Source: Pandoraea anapnoica
GTDB taxonomy: Bacteria; Pseudomonadota; Gammaproteobacteria; Burkholderiales; Burkholderiaceae
DNA: 64,000 nucleotides
NCBI RefSeq assembly: GCF_902459765.1
Contig: NZ_CABPSP010000017.1
Coordinates: forward strand, 62,001-126,000
Direction of reading: 5' to 3'
Position 1 is the stretch's first letter. The number at the start of each line of letters is the position of its first letter. The notes below the pieces were generated by a model. It saw nothing but the letters and a program-made list of their open reading frames with translations, did no database searches and was not told the origin of the DNA. Position numbers and translations under genes: made by a program. Positions 9,439 to 17,089 of the stretch are shown piece by piece.

Positions 9439-10557
9439 ATGACTGAACCGCTCGACGCTGCCCACTCCCGCGAAACGTCTGCATTGTCTGCATTGTCTGC
9501 TTTGTCTCCACTGTCGTCGCCGTCCCAACAGTCCGATAAGCCGTTATCGGGCGTGACGGTGCTCGATCTCACGCGTCTTCTGCCCGGTCCGCTCGCCGGG
9601 TTGCGTCTTGCGGAAATGGGGGCGCACGTCATCAAGATCGAAGACACGGGCGCAGGCGACTACGCACGGGAAATGATGCTGGGCGATGACGAATCGCCAC
9701 CAAGCGCCTTCTGGCGACTGCTCAATCGCGGTAAGACTGTCGAGCGCCTCGATCTCAAAAGCGACGCGGATCGGAAAACCTTCCTCGACCACGTTGCTCA
9801 TGCCGATGTGCTGCTTGAAGGGTTTCGCCCTGGCGTGATGGCGCGTCTGGGTTTCGGATACGAGGCGCTGGCACGTGTGCGGCCATCGCTGGTGATGGCG
9901 TCAATTTCCGGTTACGGCCAGCAAGGGGTGATGGCGCAAGCAGCCGGGCACGACATCAACTACATCGGGTACGCGGGAGTGCTCGATCAGCTTTGCGATG
10001 CGGGGGACGTCCCCATTGTCCCCAACTTTCAGATCGGCGATCTGTACGGCGGCGCTCAGGCTGCGGTTCAGGAGGTGCTGGCCGCGCTGGTCGCCGCGCA
10101 ACGCACCGGGCGCGGGCGCTGGCTGGACATTTCGATGACGCACGAGGTGTTCCGCTCGAACGTCGTGCCGGCGGTGGCGATGCATCGTCAGGGGCAGGTG
10201 TCGCGCGCCGGAAAGGATCTCCTTAACGGTGGCGTGCCCTGTTACCAGGTCTATCGCACGAAGGACGGCCGGTACATGGCGGTCGGTGCACTCGAGCTGA
10301 AGTTCTGGGAATCGCTGTGCGATGTGCTTGGCCGCAGCGACTGGAAGGCTCGGCACTGGGCGCTTGGACAGGAGGTCGGCGGAGATGACGCACTCGCATT
10401 GCGTGCTGAACTGATGGCGGTGTTTGCGGGCGCGACGCAAGCCGAGTGGGTCGCGCGTTTCGCCGATGCTGATTGCTGCGTGACGCCGGTACTCCGATTG
10501 GAGGAGGCGATGATGCATCCGCTGTTTGCGCAATTGCACGAGGCGCTGCTGCCATGA
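9439..10557 (+). CDS. CaiB/BaiF-family protein, alpha-methylacyl-CoA racemase-like
   Basis: Second class III CoA-transferase family member, 372 residues from the ATG at 9439; in-frame ATG 9403 is an alternative and neither has a strong ribosome-binding site. The body (VTVLDLTRLLPGPLAGLRLAEMGAHVIKIE; seen from about residue 37) and the GHDINYIG motif with His171 resemble alpha-methylacyl-CoA racemase, where that histidine is catalytic. The second catalytic acid is displaced: after GRGR the sequence reads ISMTHE, with His235-Glu236 where an Asp is usual. The N-terminal 35 residues are a Ser/Ala/Leu-rich linker coded by a tandem repeat. It is either a racemase-like enzyme with an altered site or the non-catalytic partner of the preceding transferase. 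Confidence 0.85.
   Translation: MTEPLDAAHSRETSALSALSALSPLSSPSQQSDKPLSGVTVLDLTRLLPGPLAGLRLAEMGAHVIKIEDTGAGDYAREMMLGDDESPPSAFWRLLNRGKTVERLDLKSDADRKTFLDHVAHADVLLEGFRPGVMARLGFGYEALARVRPSLVMASISGYGQQGVMAQAAGHDINYIGYAGVLDQLCDAGDVPIVPNFQIGDLYGGAQAAVQEVLAALVAAQRTGRGRWLDISMTHEVFRSNVVPAVAMHRQGQVSRAGKDLLNGGVPCYQVYRTKDGRYMAVGALELKFWESLCDVLGRSDWKARHWALGQEVGGDDALALRAELMAVFAGATQAEWVARFADADCCVTPVLRLEEAMMHPLFAQLHEALLP
9478..9516 (+). repeat. Short tandem repeat, 9-bp unit, in the CoA-transferase-like N terminus
   Basis: The unit TCTGCATTG, encoding SAL, recurs about four times with decay (TCTGCATTG, TCTGCATTG, TCTGCTTTG, TCTCCACTG). It lies in the poorly conserved linker before the first conserved block and keeps the frame because the unit is 9 bp. 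Confidence 0.75.
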
Positions 10558-10690
10558 TATCGATCGTCGCCAGGCGGATGACACGCCGACTGTGGGCACG
10601 TTACCGAATGTCACAATTTTTCGACGTCGGGAGACGCGAAGTCCGGAGGCCCATCGCGTAGAGTCGTTGCTGATCGATAACGACTTGCCC

Positions 10691-11485
10691 ATGACCCGAC
10701 GGTTCGATGTGCCCCAACCACCGACTCAGACTCACCCACACGTGCGACGACGGCTCGTGGCGGCTGCCATTCTCTGTGCCGTGTCGACGATCGCGATCTT
10801 GACCGGATGCGTGTCGTATCAGGACGCCCCCGTGGATCACGGAAAGGTCCGCTCGACGTCGATGACGACGGCGGATCTCGCGCAAACGGATATCAATCGC
10901 ATGGCGACGCTGGGCATGCGGGCGAATCTGGAGAGCTTGTATCTGCTGGCCGACAAGCTCTATAAGCGCAATCCCCGCGAATGGCGCAAGGGTGGCGCGG
11001 CTACGCAAACCGAAGCCATGGCGCAGTTGCGTGCCGCGATTGAGGGGCGTCGCACGCTCGCGGATCTGAAAGACATGCGCGATGTCCGCGCCCTGTCGTT
11101 GTCGCTGGATCCGACATTCACCGGTGACCGTGTAGCGGCCTTCGTCTTCAGTCTCTCGGATACGATCATCACGGCGCATGGCGGCACGACGGTCTTCTAT
11201 CTGAGCGACGGACTCAATGCGCAGCGTATCTACAACGCGGCGCGCAACGTAGAGATCGCAGCGTGGCTGCTGGGGAGTCGCCGGGACATGGCAGGCAAGC
11301 CGTTGCTGCTGGCCAATGAAATGGCCGATGTGCGTAACGTGAGCTTCGAACGGGAGTTCGGCAAGATCATCGGGCGGCTGGACCTGTTGGCTGAGATGCT
11401 GGACGAGAAATACAGGCGGGCAGGGATCGGCTACATGCAGAACTTGCTGGGGGCACAGTTCCTTCAGTTTTTGCCGGTCCGTTGA
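10691..11485 (+). CDS. Conserved lipoprotein of unknown function
   Basis: 264 residues from the ATG at 10691. Residues 20-40 form a lipoprotein signal with hydrophobic core LVAAAILCAVSTIAI and lipobox LTGC (Cys40), so it should be lipid-anchored after export. The rest is soluble, alpha/beta-looking and without a recognised catalytic motif (central SLDPTFTGDRVAAFVFSLSDT; later DGLNAQRIYNAARNVEIAAWLLGS). The frame continues upstream to 10526 but overlaps the preceding CoA-transferase-like gene, so the later start with its signal peptide is preferred. It is not obviously part of the catabolic cluster. Confidence 0.78.
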   Translation: MTRRFDVPQPPTQTHPHVRRRLVAAAILCAVSTIAILTGCVSYQDAPVDHGKVRSTSMTTADLAQTDINRMATLGMRANLESLYLLADKLYKRNPREWRKGGAATQTEAMAQLRAAIEGRRTLADLKDMRDVRALSLSLDPTFTGDRVAAFVFSLSDTIITAHGGTTVFYLSDGLNAQRIYNAARNVEIAAWLLGSRRDMAGKPLLLANEMADVRNVSFEREFGKIIGRLDLLAEMLDEKYRRAGIGYMQNLLGAQFLQFLPVR

Positions 11486-11526
11486 TGTGGCGCCGTTACG
11501 GATAGAGCGCGAAAAATGCGCAAATG

Positions 11527-11542
11527 CTGTATATTTGCACAG
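11527..11542. promoter_or_regulatory. LexA (SOS) box upstream of dinB
   Basis: A perfect CTGT-N8-ACAG match (CTGTATATTTGCACAG) lies 17 bp before the dinB ATG at 11560. A TATATT -10-like hexamer (11530-11535) is inside the box, so bound LexA would block RNA polymerase. It also rules out the upstream in-frame ATG at 11524 as the start. Confidence 0.85.
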
Positions 11543-11559
11543 TGTTTTCGCCCGCCACC

Positions 11560-12690
11560 ATGACCGCCTCTCAGCGCAAGATCATCCACTGCGACGCCGA
11601 CTGTTTCTACGCCTCCGTCGAGATGCGGGACGACCCGTCGTTGCGCGGGATACCACTGGCTGTGGGCGGCCAGCCGGATCAGCGCGGTGTGGTCGCGACG
11701 TGCAATTACGAAGCGCGTGCCTTTGGGGTGCGTTCGGCCATGCCGTCCGCGCAGGCCGTCAAATTGTGCCCCGACTTGCGCATCATCCCGCCGTCGATGC
11801 ATCGGTATCAGGAGGCGTCGAAGCGGATCATGGCGATCTATCGCGATTACACCGATCTGGTCGAGCCATTGTCGCTTGACGAGGCGTACCTCGACGTTAC
11901 CGACAGTGAACACTGCGGCGGTTCGGCCACCTTGATTGCGCGCGAGATCCGTGCGCGTATCGCAGATGAAGTTGGGTTGACCGTGTCGGCCGGCGTCGCG
12001 CCCAATAAGTTCATCGCCAAAATTGCCAGCGACTGGCGCAAGCCTGACGGCATGTTCGTCGTGAAGCCTGCCGAGGTCGATGCCTTTGTCGCCGTACTGC
12101 CGGTCGAGCGTTTGTTTGGCGTGGGCAAGGTGACGGCGGAAAAGTTGCGGGCGCTGGGCGTTGATTCCTGCGGTGATTTACGCAGCCATTCGATGGCCGA
12201 TCTGACCGAGCGTTTCGGCGTGTTCGGGCAGCGGCTGTTCGAGCGCTGTCGTGGTATCGACACCCGGGAGGTCAGCCCGGATCGCGAGCGAAAATCGATC
12301 AGCGTCGAGACGACGTACACGCGCGACCTGCGCACCTTGGCGGAGTGCGAAACGGCGCTGGAGCCGCTGCTTCATCAGTTGTCCGAGCGAATCGGACGCG
12401 CGCGCCGCAGTGAGCCGTTGGCGATTGCGAAGGTCTTCGTGAAGATTCGATTTGCCGATTTCTCACGGACGACGGCCGAGGCAGGCGCATTGGGCGTCGA
12501 TCCGGCGCAATGCCGTGAGCTGCTGGCAGAAGCCGTGGGACGCAAGCGGCGTGCGGTGCGATTGATGGGGGTCGGGGTGCGTTTGCTCGAAGCGCAGGCG
12601 ACACGTCAGTTGCGCCTGTTTGACGACTGGGATGACGGGGCGTCCCTCACATCGCCCGCATCGGGTGATAATGCGCCATCGGAAACTTAG
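11560..12690 (+). CDS. dinB: DNA polymerase IV (Y-family translesion polymerase)
   Basis: Error-prone lesion-bypass polymerase, 376 residues. Metal-binding acids are visible: Asp12 in HCDADCFYASVE and Asp107-Glu108 in SLDEAYLD. Tyr17 occupies the steric-gate position after Phe16. The thumb helix-hairpin-helix (VERLFGVGKVTAEKLRALGV) and little-finger domain follow. The last residues hold a clamp-binding-like RQLRLFDDW, expected for interaction with the beta clamp. I start at ATG 11560 because the earlier in-frame ATG lies within the LexA box. SOS control is expected. Confidence 0.96.
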   Translation: MTASQRKIIHCDADCFYASVEMRDDPSLRGIPLAVGGQPDQRGVVATCNYEARAFGVRSAMPSAQAVKLCPDLRIIPPSMHRYQEASKRIMAIYRDYTDLVEPLSLDEAYLDVTDSEHCGGSATLIAREIRARIADEVGLTVSAGVAPNKFIAKIASDWRKPDGMFVVKPAEVDAFVAVLPVERLFGVGKVTAEKLRALGVDSCGDLRSHSMADLTERFGVFGQRLFERCRGIDTREVSPDRERKSISVETTYTRDLRTLAECETALEPLLHQLSERIGRARRSEPLAIAKVFVKIRFADFSRTTAEAGALGVDPAQCRELLAEAVGRKRRAVRLMGVGVRLLEAQATRQLRLFDDWDDGASLTSPASGDNAPSET

Positions 12691-12715
12691 ATCGCGTAGA
12701 CGAGCGAGGTGAGGG

Positions 12716-13225
12716 ATGGCGGAGATCATCGAAGTCACATTGCGGCTCACAGCGGCATTGATTCTCGGCGGACTGGTCGGGCTCAATCGCAATTTGCACC
12801 ACAAGTCGGTCGGTTTGCGAACGCTCGCCATTGTGTCGTTCGGATCCGCGCTGTTCGTGCTTGCCGTCGTACCGTTTCCGGGAACGGCGTTGCCTTATGA
12901 CGGCTCGTCCGTGAGCCGTGTTGTTCAAGGCATTGTGGCGGGGATCGGGTTCCTTGGGGCCGGGTGCATCATCCGGCCGAGTCGCGGTTCCTCCGTGCAC
13001 GGCTTCACAACGGCGGCGGCACTGTGGAGCACCACAGGCATTGGCATCATCTGCGGGCTGGGCCGCTGGCATATCGCCCTTGTCGCGATGGTATTGCTAC
13101 TTATCGTGCTGGCACTCGGCGGGCGTATCGAATCGCTCGCGCACCGCTGGCTGGGGCACGACGAACCGGCGAAGGATTCGCCTGACGAGGACGTGTCGGC
13201 GCGGCATGAGCACGACGGCAAGTGA
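12716..13225 (+). CDS. MgtC/SapB-family membrane protein
   Basis: Integral inner-membrane protein, 169 residues, with several hydrophobic segments. The N-terminal MgtC signature (LRLTAALILGGLVGLNR, then KSVGLRTLAIVSFGSALFV) and the GIGFLGAGCII block are clear. MgtC proteins are linked to growth at low Mg2+, acid and intramacrophage survival in pathogens; short homologues like this one lack the C-terminal regulatory domain of Salmonella MgtC. It follows dinB by 25 bp in the same direction but is not functionally related to it. Confidence 0.9.
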   Translation: MAEIIEVTLRLTAALILGGLVGLNRNLHHKSVGLRTLAIVSFGSALFVLAVVPFPGTALPYDGSSVSRVVQGIVAGIGFLGAGCIIRPSRGSSVHGFTTAAALWSTTGIGIICGLGRWHIALVAMVLLLIVLALGGRIESLAHRWLGHDEPAKDSPDEDVSARHEHDGK

Positions 13226-13304
13226 CATCCACTCGGCTTATGCAGAAGACACACATCGCGGCCTCCTCGCCCTTGACGTCATGGGCAAATTCCTGCGGAT
13301 ACCG

Positions 13305-13329
13305 AAGAAAAATGCCCGCCGAAGCGGGC
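13305..13329 (-). terminator. Rho-independent terminator (leftward)
   Basis: Stem GCCCGC / GCGGGC with a tetraloop that reads TTCG on the minus strand, followed there by ATTTTTCTT. It would end leftward transcription from the lipoprotein gene at 13518 or from a small RNA in the 190 bp between. Confidence 0.8.
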
Positions 13330-13517
13330 AAATGACGTTGTCGCAGTACCCCCAAAAGGACGTAAGAGGGCGATTTCATTTTGGTCACCGGACCATCTTT
13401 CGCCAATCGGGGCTTGCCCGATTAGGGAAAGCACGTTCGGGTGACTACGTAATCGACGTCCGCTCGTGCGACTAATTTTCTTCCAAGCGTTTGAAGCGTT
13501 AAGCCGCGCGCGTTGCG
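13330..13517 (-). other. Non-coding interval with hairpins; possible small RNA or long 3' UTR
   Basis: Between the leftward lipoprotein stop (13518) and the leftward terminator lie 188 bp with no open frame. They contain a perfect stem AATCGGG / CCCGATT (13405-13423) and GGTC-ACCG-GACC (13384-13395). On the minus strand this reads as a structured transcript ending at a good terminator. No known RNA family was recognised. Confidence 0.35.
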
Positions 13518-13982
13518 TCATTGAAGCGCGCGCAACTCCGTCGCTCGGGCACGGGCCACTCGCAAACCGTCAGCCTGTAGGGAGAGCGTTGCGGCATCGG
13601 CTTGCTGTGCGGCATCTGCAGGGGAGGTGTACGTCACGATGGCCGCCTGACGTTCGCGATGGAATCGCTGGGTAATCGGGGCGCATTCGGTGGCGGCTTC
13701 GTCGGCCAGTCGAATCGGGTCGGGTACGAGATTCACGTATCGTGCGACGTGGCCATACAGACAGGTGCGGTACTGATCCGCAGCCGCGTCTGCAGCGGCT
13801 AGATGACGCTCGCGCAACGTGGCCGGATCGACAGCCGCAGGGCGTTGTGCCGACGAGGTGTTCGCGTTCGCATGAGGGCCCGAGGGGGCAGCACAAGCAG
13901 CGAGCATCGCGACGGCAGCAAGGGAACACAGCGCCGGGGCTGCGCGGCGGGGAAAAGCCAAAATCGGAAACTTCCGAGTCAT
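13518..13982 (-). CDS. Small lipoprotein of unknown function
   Basis: 154 residues with a lipoprotein signal: basic start MTRKF, hydrophobic core around ALCSLAAVAML and lipobox LAAC (Cys30). The mature part is Ala-rich and mainly helical, with two cysteines (RTCLYGH, ATECAPI) that could form a disulfide. No enzymatic motif. It is divergent from the photolyase gene and convergent with the MgtC-like gene, and probably terminates at 13305-13329. Confidence 0.75.
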   Translation of the reverse strand: MTRKFPILAFPRRAAPALCSLAAVAMLAACAAPSGPHANANTSSAQRPAAVDPATLRERHLAAADAAADQYRTCLYGHVARYVNLVPDPIRLADEAATECAPITQRFHRERQAAIVTYTSPADAAQQADAATLSLQADGLRVARARATELRALQ

Positions 13983-14073
13983 GAGGTAATCGAGGCCGAT
14001 GGCGTAAAGTCCACGATCTCGCTATGGTACGGGATTTGACGGATCCGGCGCGTCCCTGCGGCGCCAATCAGAC

Positions 14074-15570
14074 ATGAGCGAATTTCAAAAAGGGCTGGTA
14101 TGGCTGCGGCGCGATCTGCGCTGTACCGACAACGCGACGCTGGCACAGGCGCTTGCGACCTGCGGTGAAGTGTCCGTCGTGTTCATCTTCGACACGACGA
14201 TTCTCGGTGGATTACCGCGAGACGACCGACGCGTCGCGTTCATCCACGACAGCGTGAGCGAATTGGCGCAGACGTTCGCGGACATGGGGGGCGGGCTGAT
14301 CGTCAGGCACGGCGACCCGACCGAGGAGATTCCCGCGCTGGCGCAATCGCTCGGCGTGCAGGCTGTCTTTGCCGGGCGGGATTACGAGCCGGACGCCGTC
14401 AAAAGGGATCGTTCGGTTGCGCGCTCGCTTGAGGCCCTGGATATTGCCTTCGAGGCGGTCAAGGACCAGGTGATTTTCGACACGAGCGAGATTCTGACGG
14501 CGCAGGGGGAGCCGTACAGTGTCTTCACACCGTACTCGCGCGCCTGGCTGAAGCAGGTGCGTCCGGTCGACCTTGCTCCGCACGGTAGGAAGGCGGACTG
14601 GCTCCGGCTTGCGAAGCCGTCGCATGGGGCTGGAGAGGTGCCTTCGATGGCATCGCTGGGCTTTGACGTGTCGGACACACGCCGTATGGCCATTGCTGCG
14701 GGGGAGTCCGGCGCAAGGCAGTTGCTGGACGACTTCCTGCCACGCATGGCGCACTATCACGAACGGCGCGATTACCCCGCAGTCCGCGGTCCGAGCTATC
14801 TGTCCGTGCATCTGCGCTTCGGTACGGTGTCGATCCGGACTTTAGCCCGGGAGGCGCACGCTGCGATGCTCAAGGGCGGGGACGCAGGCAACGGCGCGAA
14901 AACATGGCTGAGCGAACTGATCTGGCGCGAGTTCTATTTCATGATCCTGCATCATCACCCGGAGGTTGTCGGCAATGCGTTCAAGCCAGCTTACGACGCC
15001 ATTGAGTGGGCCACGGGTGAAGCGGCGGATGCCGATTTCAAGGCGTGGTGCGAGGGGCGTACGGGCTATCCGCTGGTCGACGCGGCCATGCGTCAGATCA
15101 ACCAGACCGGCTATATGCATAACCGGCTGCGCATGGTGACGGCCAGCTTTCTCGTCAAGGATCTCGGCATCGACTGGCGCCGTGGCGAGGCGTATTTCGC
15201 GCGTCAACTGAACGACTTCGATTTGTCCGCGAACAACGGCGGATGGCAATGGGCCGCTTCCACCGGGTGCGACGCCCAACCTTACTTCCGCATCTTCAAT
15301 CCGATTACCCAGTCCGAGAAGTTCGACCCGGAGGGGCGCTTTATCCGGAAGTACGTGCCCGAACTGGCGCACCTATCCGACAAGGTCATCCACGCGCCCT
15401 GGCGGGCCGATGCGCAGACGCTGGCCGACGCCAACGTGACGCTCGGACGCGATTACCCGCAACCGGTAGTGGCCCACGACGTGGCGCGCAAGGAGACGCT
15501 GGCGAGATATGCGGTGGTCAAGACGCCGACGGTCTCATCCCGGCCTGCAGACAGCGACGATGAGGATTAA
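14074..15570 (+). CDS. phrB: Deoxyribodipyrimidine photolyase (class I CPD type)
   Basis: Light-driven repair of cyclobutane pyrimidine dimers, 498 residues. The N-terminal antenna-binding alpha/beta domain starts with GLVWLRRDLRCTDNATL. The C-terminal FAD domain shows the class I signature (RMVTASFLVKDLGIDWRRGE, then ANNGGWQWAASTGCDAQPYF and RIFNPITQSEKFDPEGRFIR regions at about residues 350-430). The TGCDAQPYFR block is typical of true CPD photolyases rather than animal cryptochromes. ATG at 14074. It lies near dinB but has no visible LexA box. Confidence 0.95.
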   Translation: MSEFQKGLVWLRRDLRCTDNATLAQALATCGEVSVVFIFDTTILGGLPRDDRRVAFIHDSVSELAQTFADMGGGLIVRHGDPTEEIPALAQSLGVQAVFAGRDYEPDAVKRDRSVARSLEALDIAFEAVKDQVIFDTSEILTAQGEPYSVFTPYSRAWLKQVRPVDLAPHGRKADWLRLAKPSHGAGEVPSMASLGFDVSDTRRMAIAAGESGARQLLDDFLPRMAHYHERRDYPAVRGPSYLSVHLRFGTVSIRTLAREAHAAMLKGGDAGNGAKTWLSELIWREFYFMILHHHPEVVGNAFKPAYDAIEWATGEAADADFKAWCEGRTGYPLVDAAMRQINQTGYMHNRLRMVTASFLVKDLGIDWRRGEAYFARQLNDFDLSANNGGWQWAASTGCDAQPYFRIFNPITQSEKFDPEGRFIRKYVPELAHLSDKVIHAPWRADAQTLADANVTLGRDYPQPVVAHDVARKETLARYAVVKTPTVSSRPADSDDED

Positions 15571-15846
15571 CCCCCCGGTTTACCCCGATACGTGTTTACC
15601 CCGGTCAACTTTTTCCGTTATCGGCCGTTTATACGGTTATGGCACGTAAGAGGCCTGAGCTTCGGTATCGGTTCGCAACGTCGGGGGGCGTTAGTGGGCG
15701 TCAGGGAGGAAGCGGTAAAACAATAGCGATGTGCTCAAAATGCTCTGAAATGAGCAAGGGCAGGCCAAAACCACACGGGGAAGCTTGGATAAAATCCTTC
15801 GCCGCACAGACGGCAGCTTCGAACCACGGGGTTCGCGTTGAGCGAG
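15571..15846 (+). other. Gene-free interval ending in an orphan rightward terminator; possible small RNA
   Basis: No convincing gene. A 159-codon frame at 15639-16118 crosses the terminator and overlaps the urea transporter gene, so I reject it. The interval has pairing elements (CGAACC-ACGG-GGTTCG near 15820-15835; TGCTC / GAGCA around 15731-15755). It ends at a strong rightward terminator 277 bp after phrB, further than a normal 3' UTR needs, so an independent small transcript is possible. Confidence 0.35.
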
Positions 15847-15879
15847 TACCCGGAACGGCAGCGTTCCGGGTATTTTTTT
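15847..15879 (+). terminator. Strong rho-independent terminator (rightward)
   Basis: Perfect 11-bp stem TACCCGGAACG / CGTTCCGGGTA with a 4-base loop, followed by seven T residues. It points rightward and lies just beyond the end of the convergent urea transporter gene (15878). It serves phrB or an uncharacterised transcript in between. Confidence 0.92.
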
Positions 15880-16909
15880 ATGCGTCGCCTGCGCGTCGAC
15901 CTTGCCGATCCTTGGCCGTTACACATAGCACGATCCACACGGCCAGATTGAACGGCAGCGTGAAATACGGCCATCCGCGCGGGGTTAGCCAACCGCCCAG
16001 AATCACGCAAATCACTGCCGCGAGCGCGGCTCCGGCAAGCCGCATTGCGGGGCGGCGTCCGAAAACGCCAAGACCCAGCGCGGCGAGGAAAGCGTTGATG
16101 CCGACACCGCCTGCCTGAGCCGCCATCGACGGCCAACGCGAAGCCAGTACGACAAAAATCGCCCAGACCGCCGCCCCGGCAGCTAGCGCCCACACGGTCG
16201 CGCGGGCATTCCAGAGCGCCAGCAAGTACCAGGTCAGCAAGCCCAGCACCAGCGGTGCAACGAAGACGACCTGTCCCACGGAGCAGAACACGAAGCCCGG
16301 TGAGCCCACATCGCAAGCGAGCGTACCTATCCGCGGCGAGAGTTCGAGCCACGGCAACATGGCCCACGAAAGGGCCATGACAGCGACGAACGGCCCCGTC
16401 AGCGCGGGAAGTTGGCGTCGGGCGAGGGCGGCCGTTGCCATAACCGTCAGGGCGACACAAACGACCAGCCATGCGGCAAATATCGCATCCGGCTGCCACA
16501 GGGCGCCAAATGCAATCCCCGTCAGCGCGCCGTTGTAGCCGAACAAGCCTGCGTGACGTTGCGCATGTGGTAAGCGCATTGCGATGGCGACCCCGGATGC
16601 CGTGACGCTGGCAGTCAGTCCGGTCACGGCGGCGGCCGGATCCGAGAGGGCCAGTACTGCCAGCAGCAAAGCACCGATCCCGGCCGATGGAATGAAATAG
16701 ATTTGAGCAAAGTTGGCCATCGTTCCACGCAGTTCGCTGATCAACCGATGCTGTTGGGCGATAGATGAGGGCGTGGTCATCGAAGAAGGCGATGCCGGAA
16801 CGGACGATGGACGAGGCAGGGACATGAGGGTGACGATGGGTCGGGCGAGGCGGATGACCAGCGCGCGATTGACCACTGTCCGTCGCGTCATCGAGGACAT
16901 GGCAGACAT
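15878..16909 (-). CDS. Urea transporter (UT family)
   Basis: Integral membrane urea channel/transporter, up to 343 residues. The family's repeated fold is visible: hydrophobic helices, GLFGYNGALTGIAFGALWQP in the first half and IGINAFLAALGLGVFGRRP-like segments in the second (VGINAFLAALGLGVFG). The first ~50 residues are Ser/Thr/Arg-rich and non-membrane, so the true start may be one of the internal ATGs (residue 29 or 44); none has a good ribosome-binding site. No urease genes are in the window. Passive uptake of urea as nitrogen source is the expected role. Confidence 0.85.
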   Translation of the reverse strand: MSAMSSMTRRTVVNRALVIRLARPIVTLMSLPRPSSVPASPSSMTTPSSIAQQHRLISELRGTMANFAQIYFIPSAGIGALLLAVLALSDPAAAVTGLTASVTASGVAIAMRLPHAQRHAGLFGYNGALTGIAFGALWQPDAIFAAWLVVCVALTVMATAALARRQLPALTGPFVAVMALSWAMLPWLELSPRIGTLACDVGSPGFVFCSVGQVVFVAPLVLGLLTWYLLALWNARATVWALAAGAAVWAIFVVLASRWPSMAAQAGGVGINAFLAALGLGVFGRRPAMRLAGAALAAVICVILGGWLTPRGWPYFTLPFNLAVWIVLCVTAKDRQGRRAGDA

Positions 16910-17038
16910 AGCGCGGCGCTGAGCCTAGGGCGGGAGGTTACGCCGAACCCCGATGGCCAGGCGCGCCGTCTCGTTATAGTCGGTATTGCAGATTTCGACG
17001 AGCTGAGGGACGCCTTGACCCGTTGGCCGCCGGAATGC

Positions 17039-17069
17039 AAAAAGCCCGCGCTTGATGGCGCGGGCTTTT
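17039..17069 (-). terminator. Terminator of glnS
   Basis: Twelve-base arms AAAAGCCCGCGC (17040-17051) and GCGCGGGCTTTT (17058-17069) flank TTGATG; on the minus strand the stem is followed by a T-run. It lies 20 bp past the glnS stop and could work in both directions. Confidence 0.9.
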
Positions 17070-17089
17070 GCGGACGACGGGAGAGTGGC

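Noticed and set aside
15691-15720. GTCAGG and GGAAGC stretch recalling the 4.5S (SRP) RNA core
   Set aside because: The conserved GGAAGGAAGCAGC-type loop is not intact and the flanking sequences do not pair as an SRP RNA hairpin.
15639-16118. 159-codon rightward frame opening MARKRPELRYR
   Set aside because: It runs through a perfect terminator and then antisense through the urea transporter gene; no ribosome-binding site and no family resemblance.
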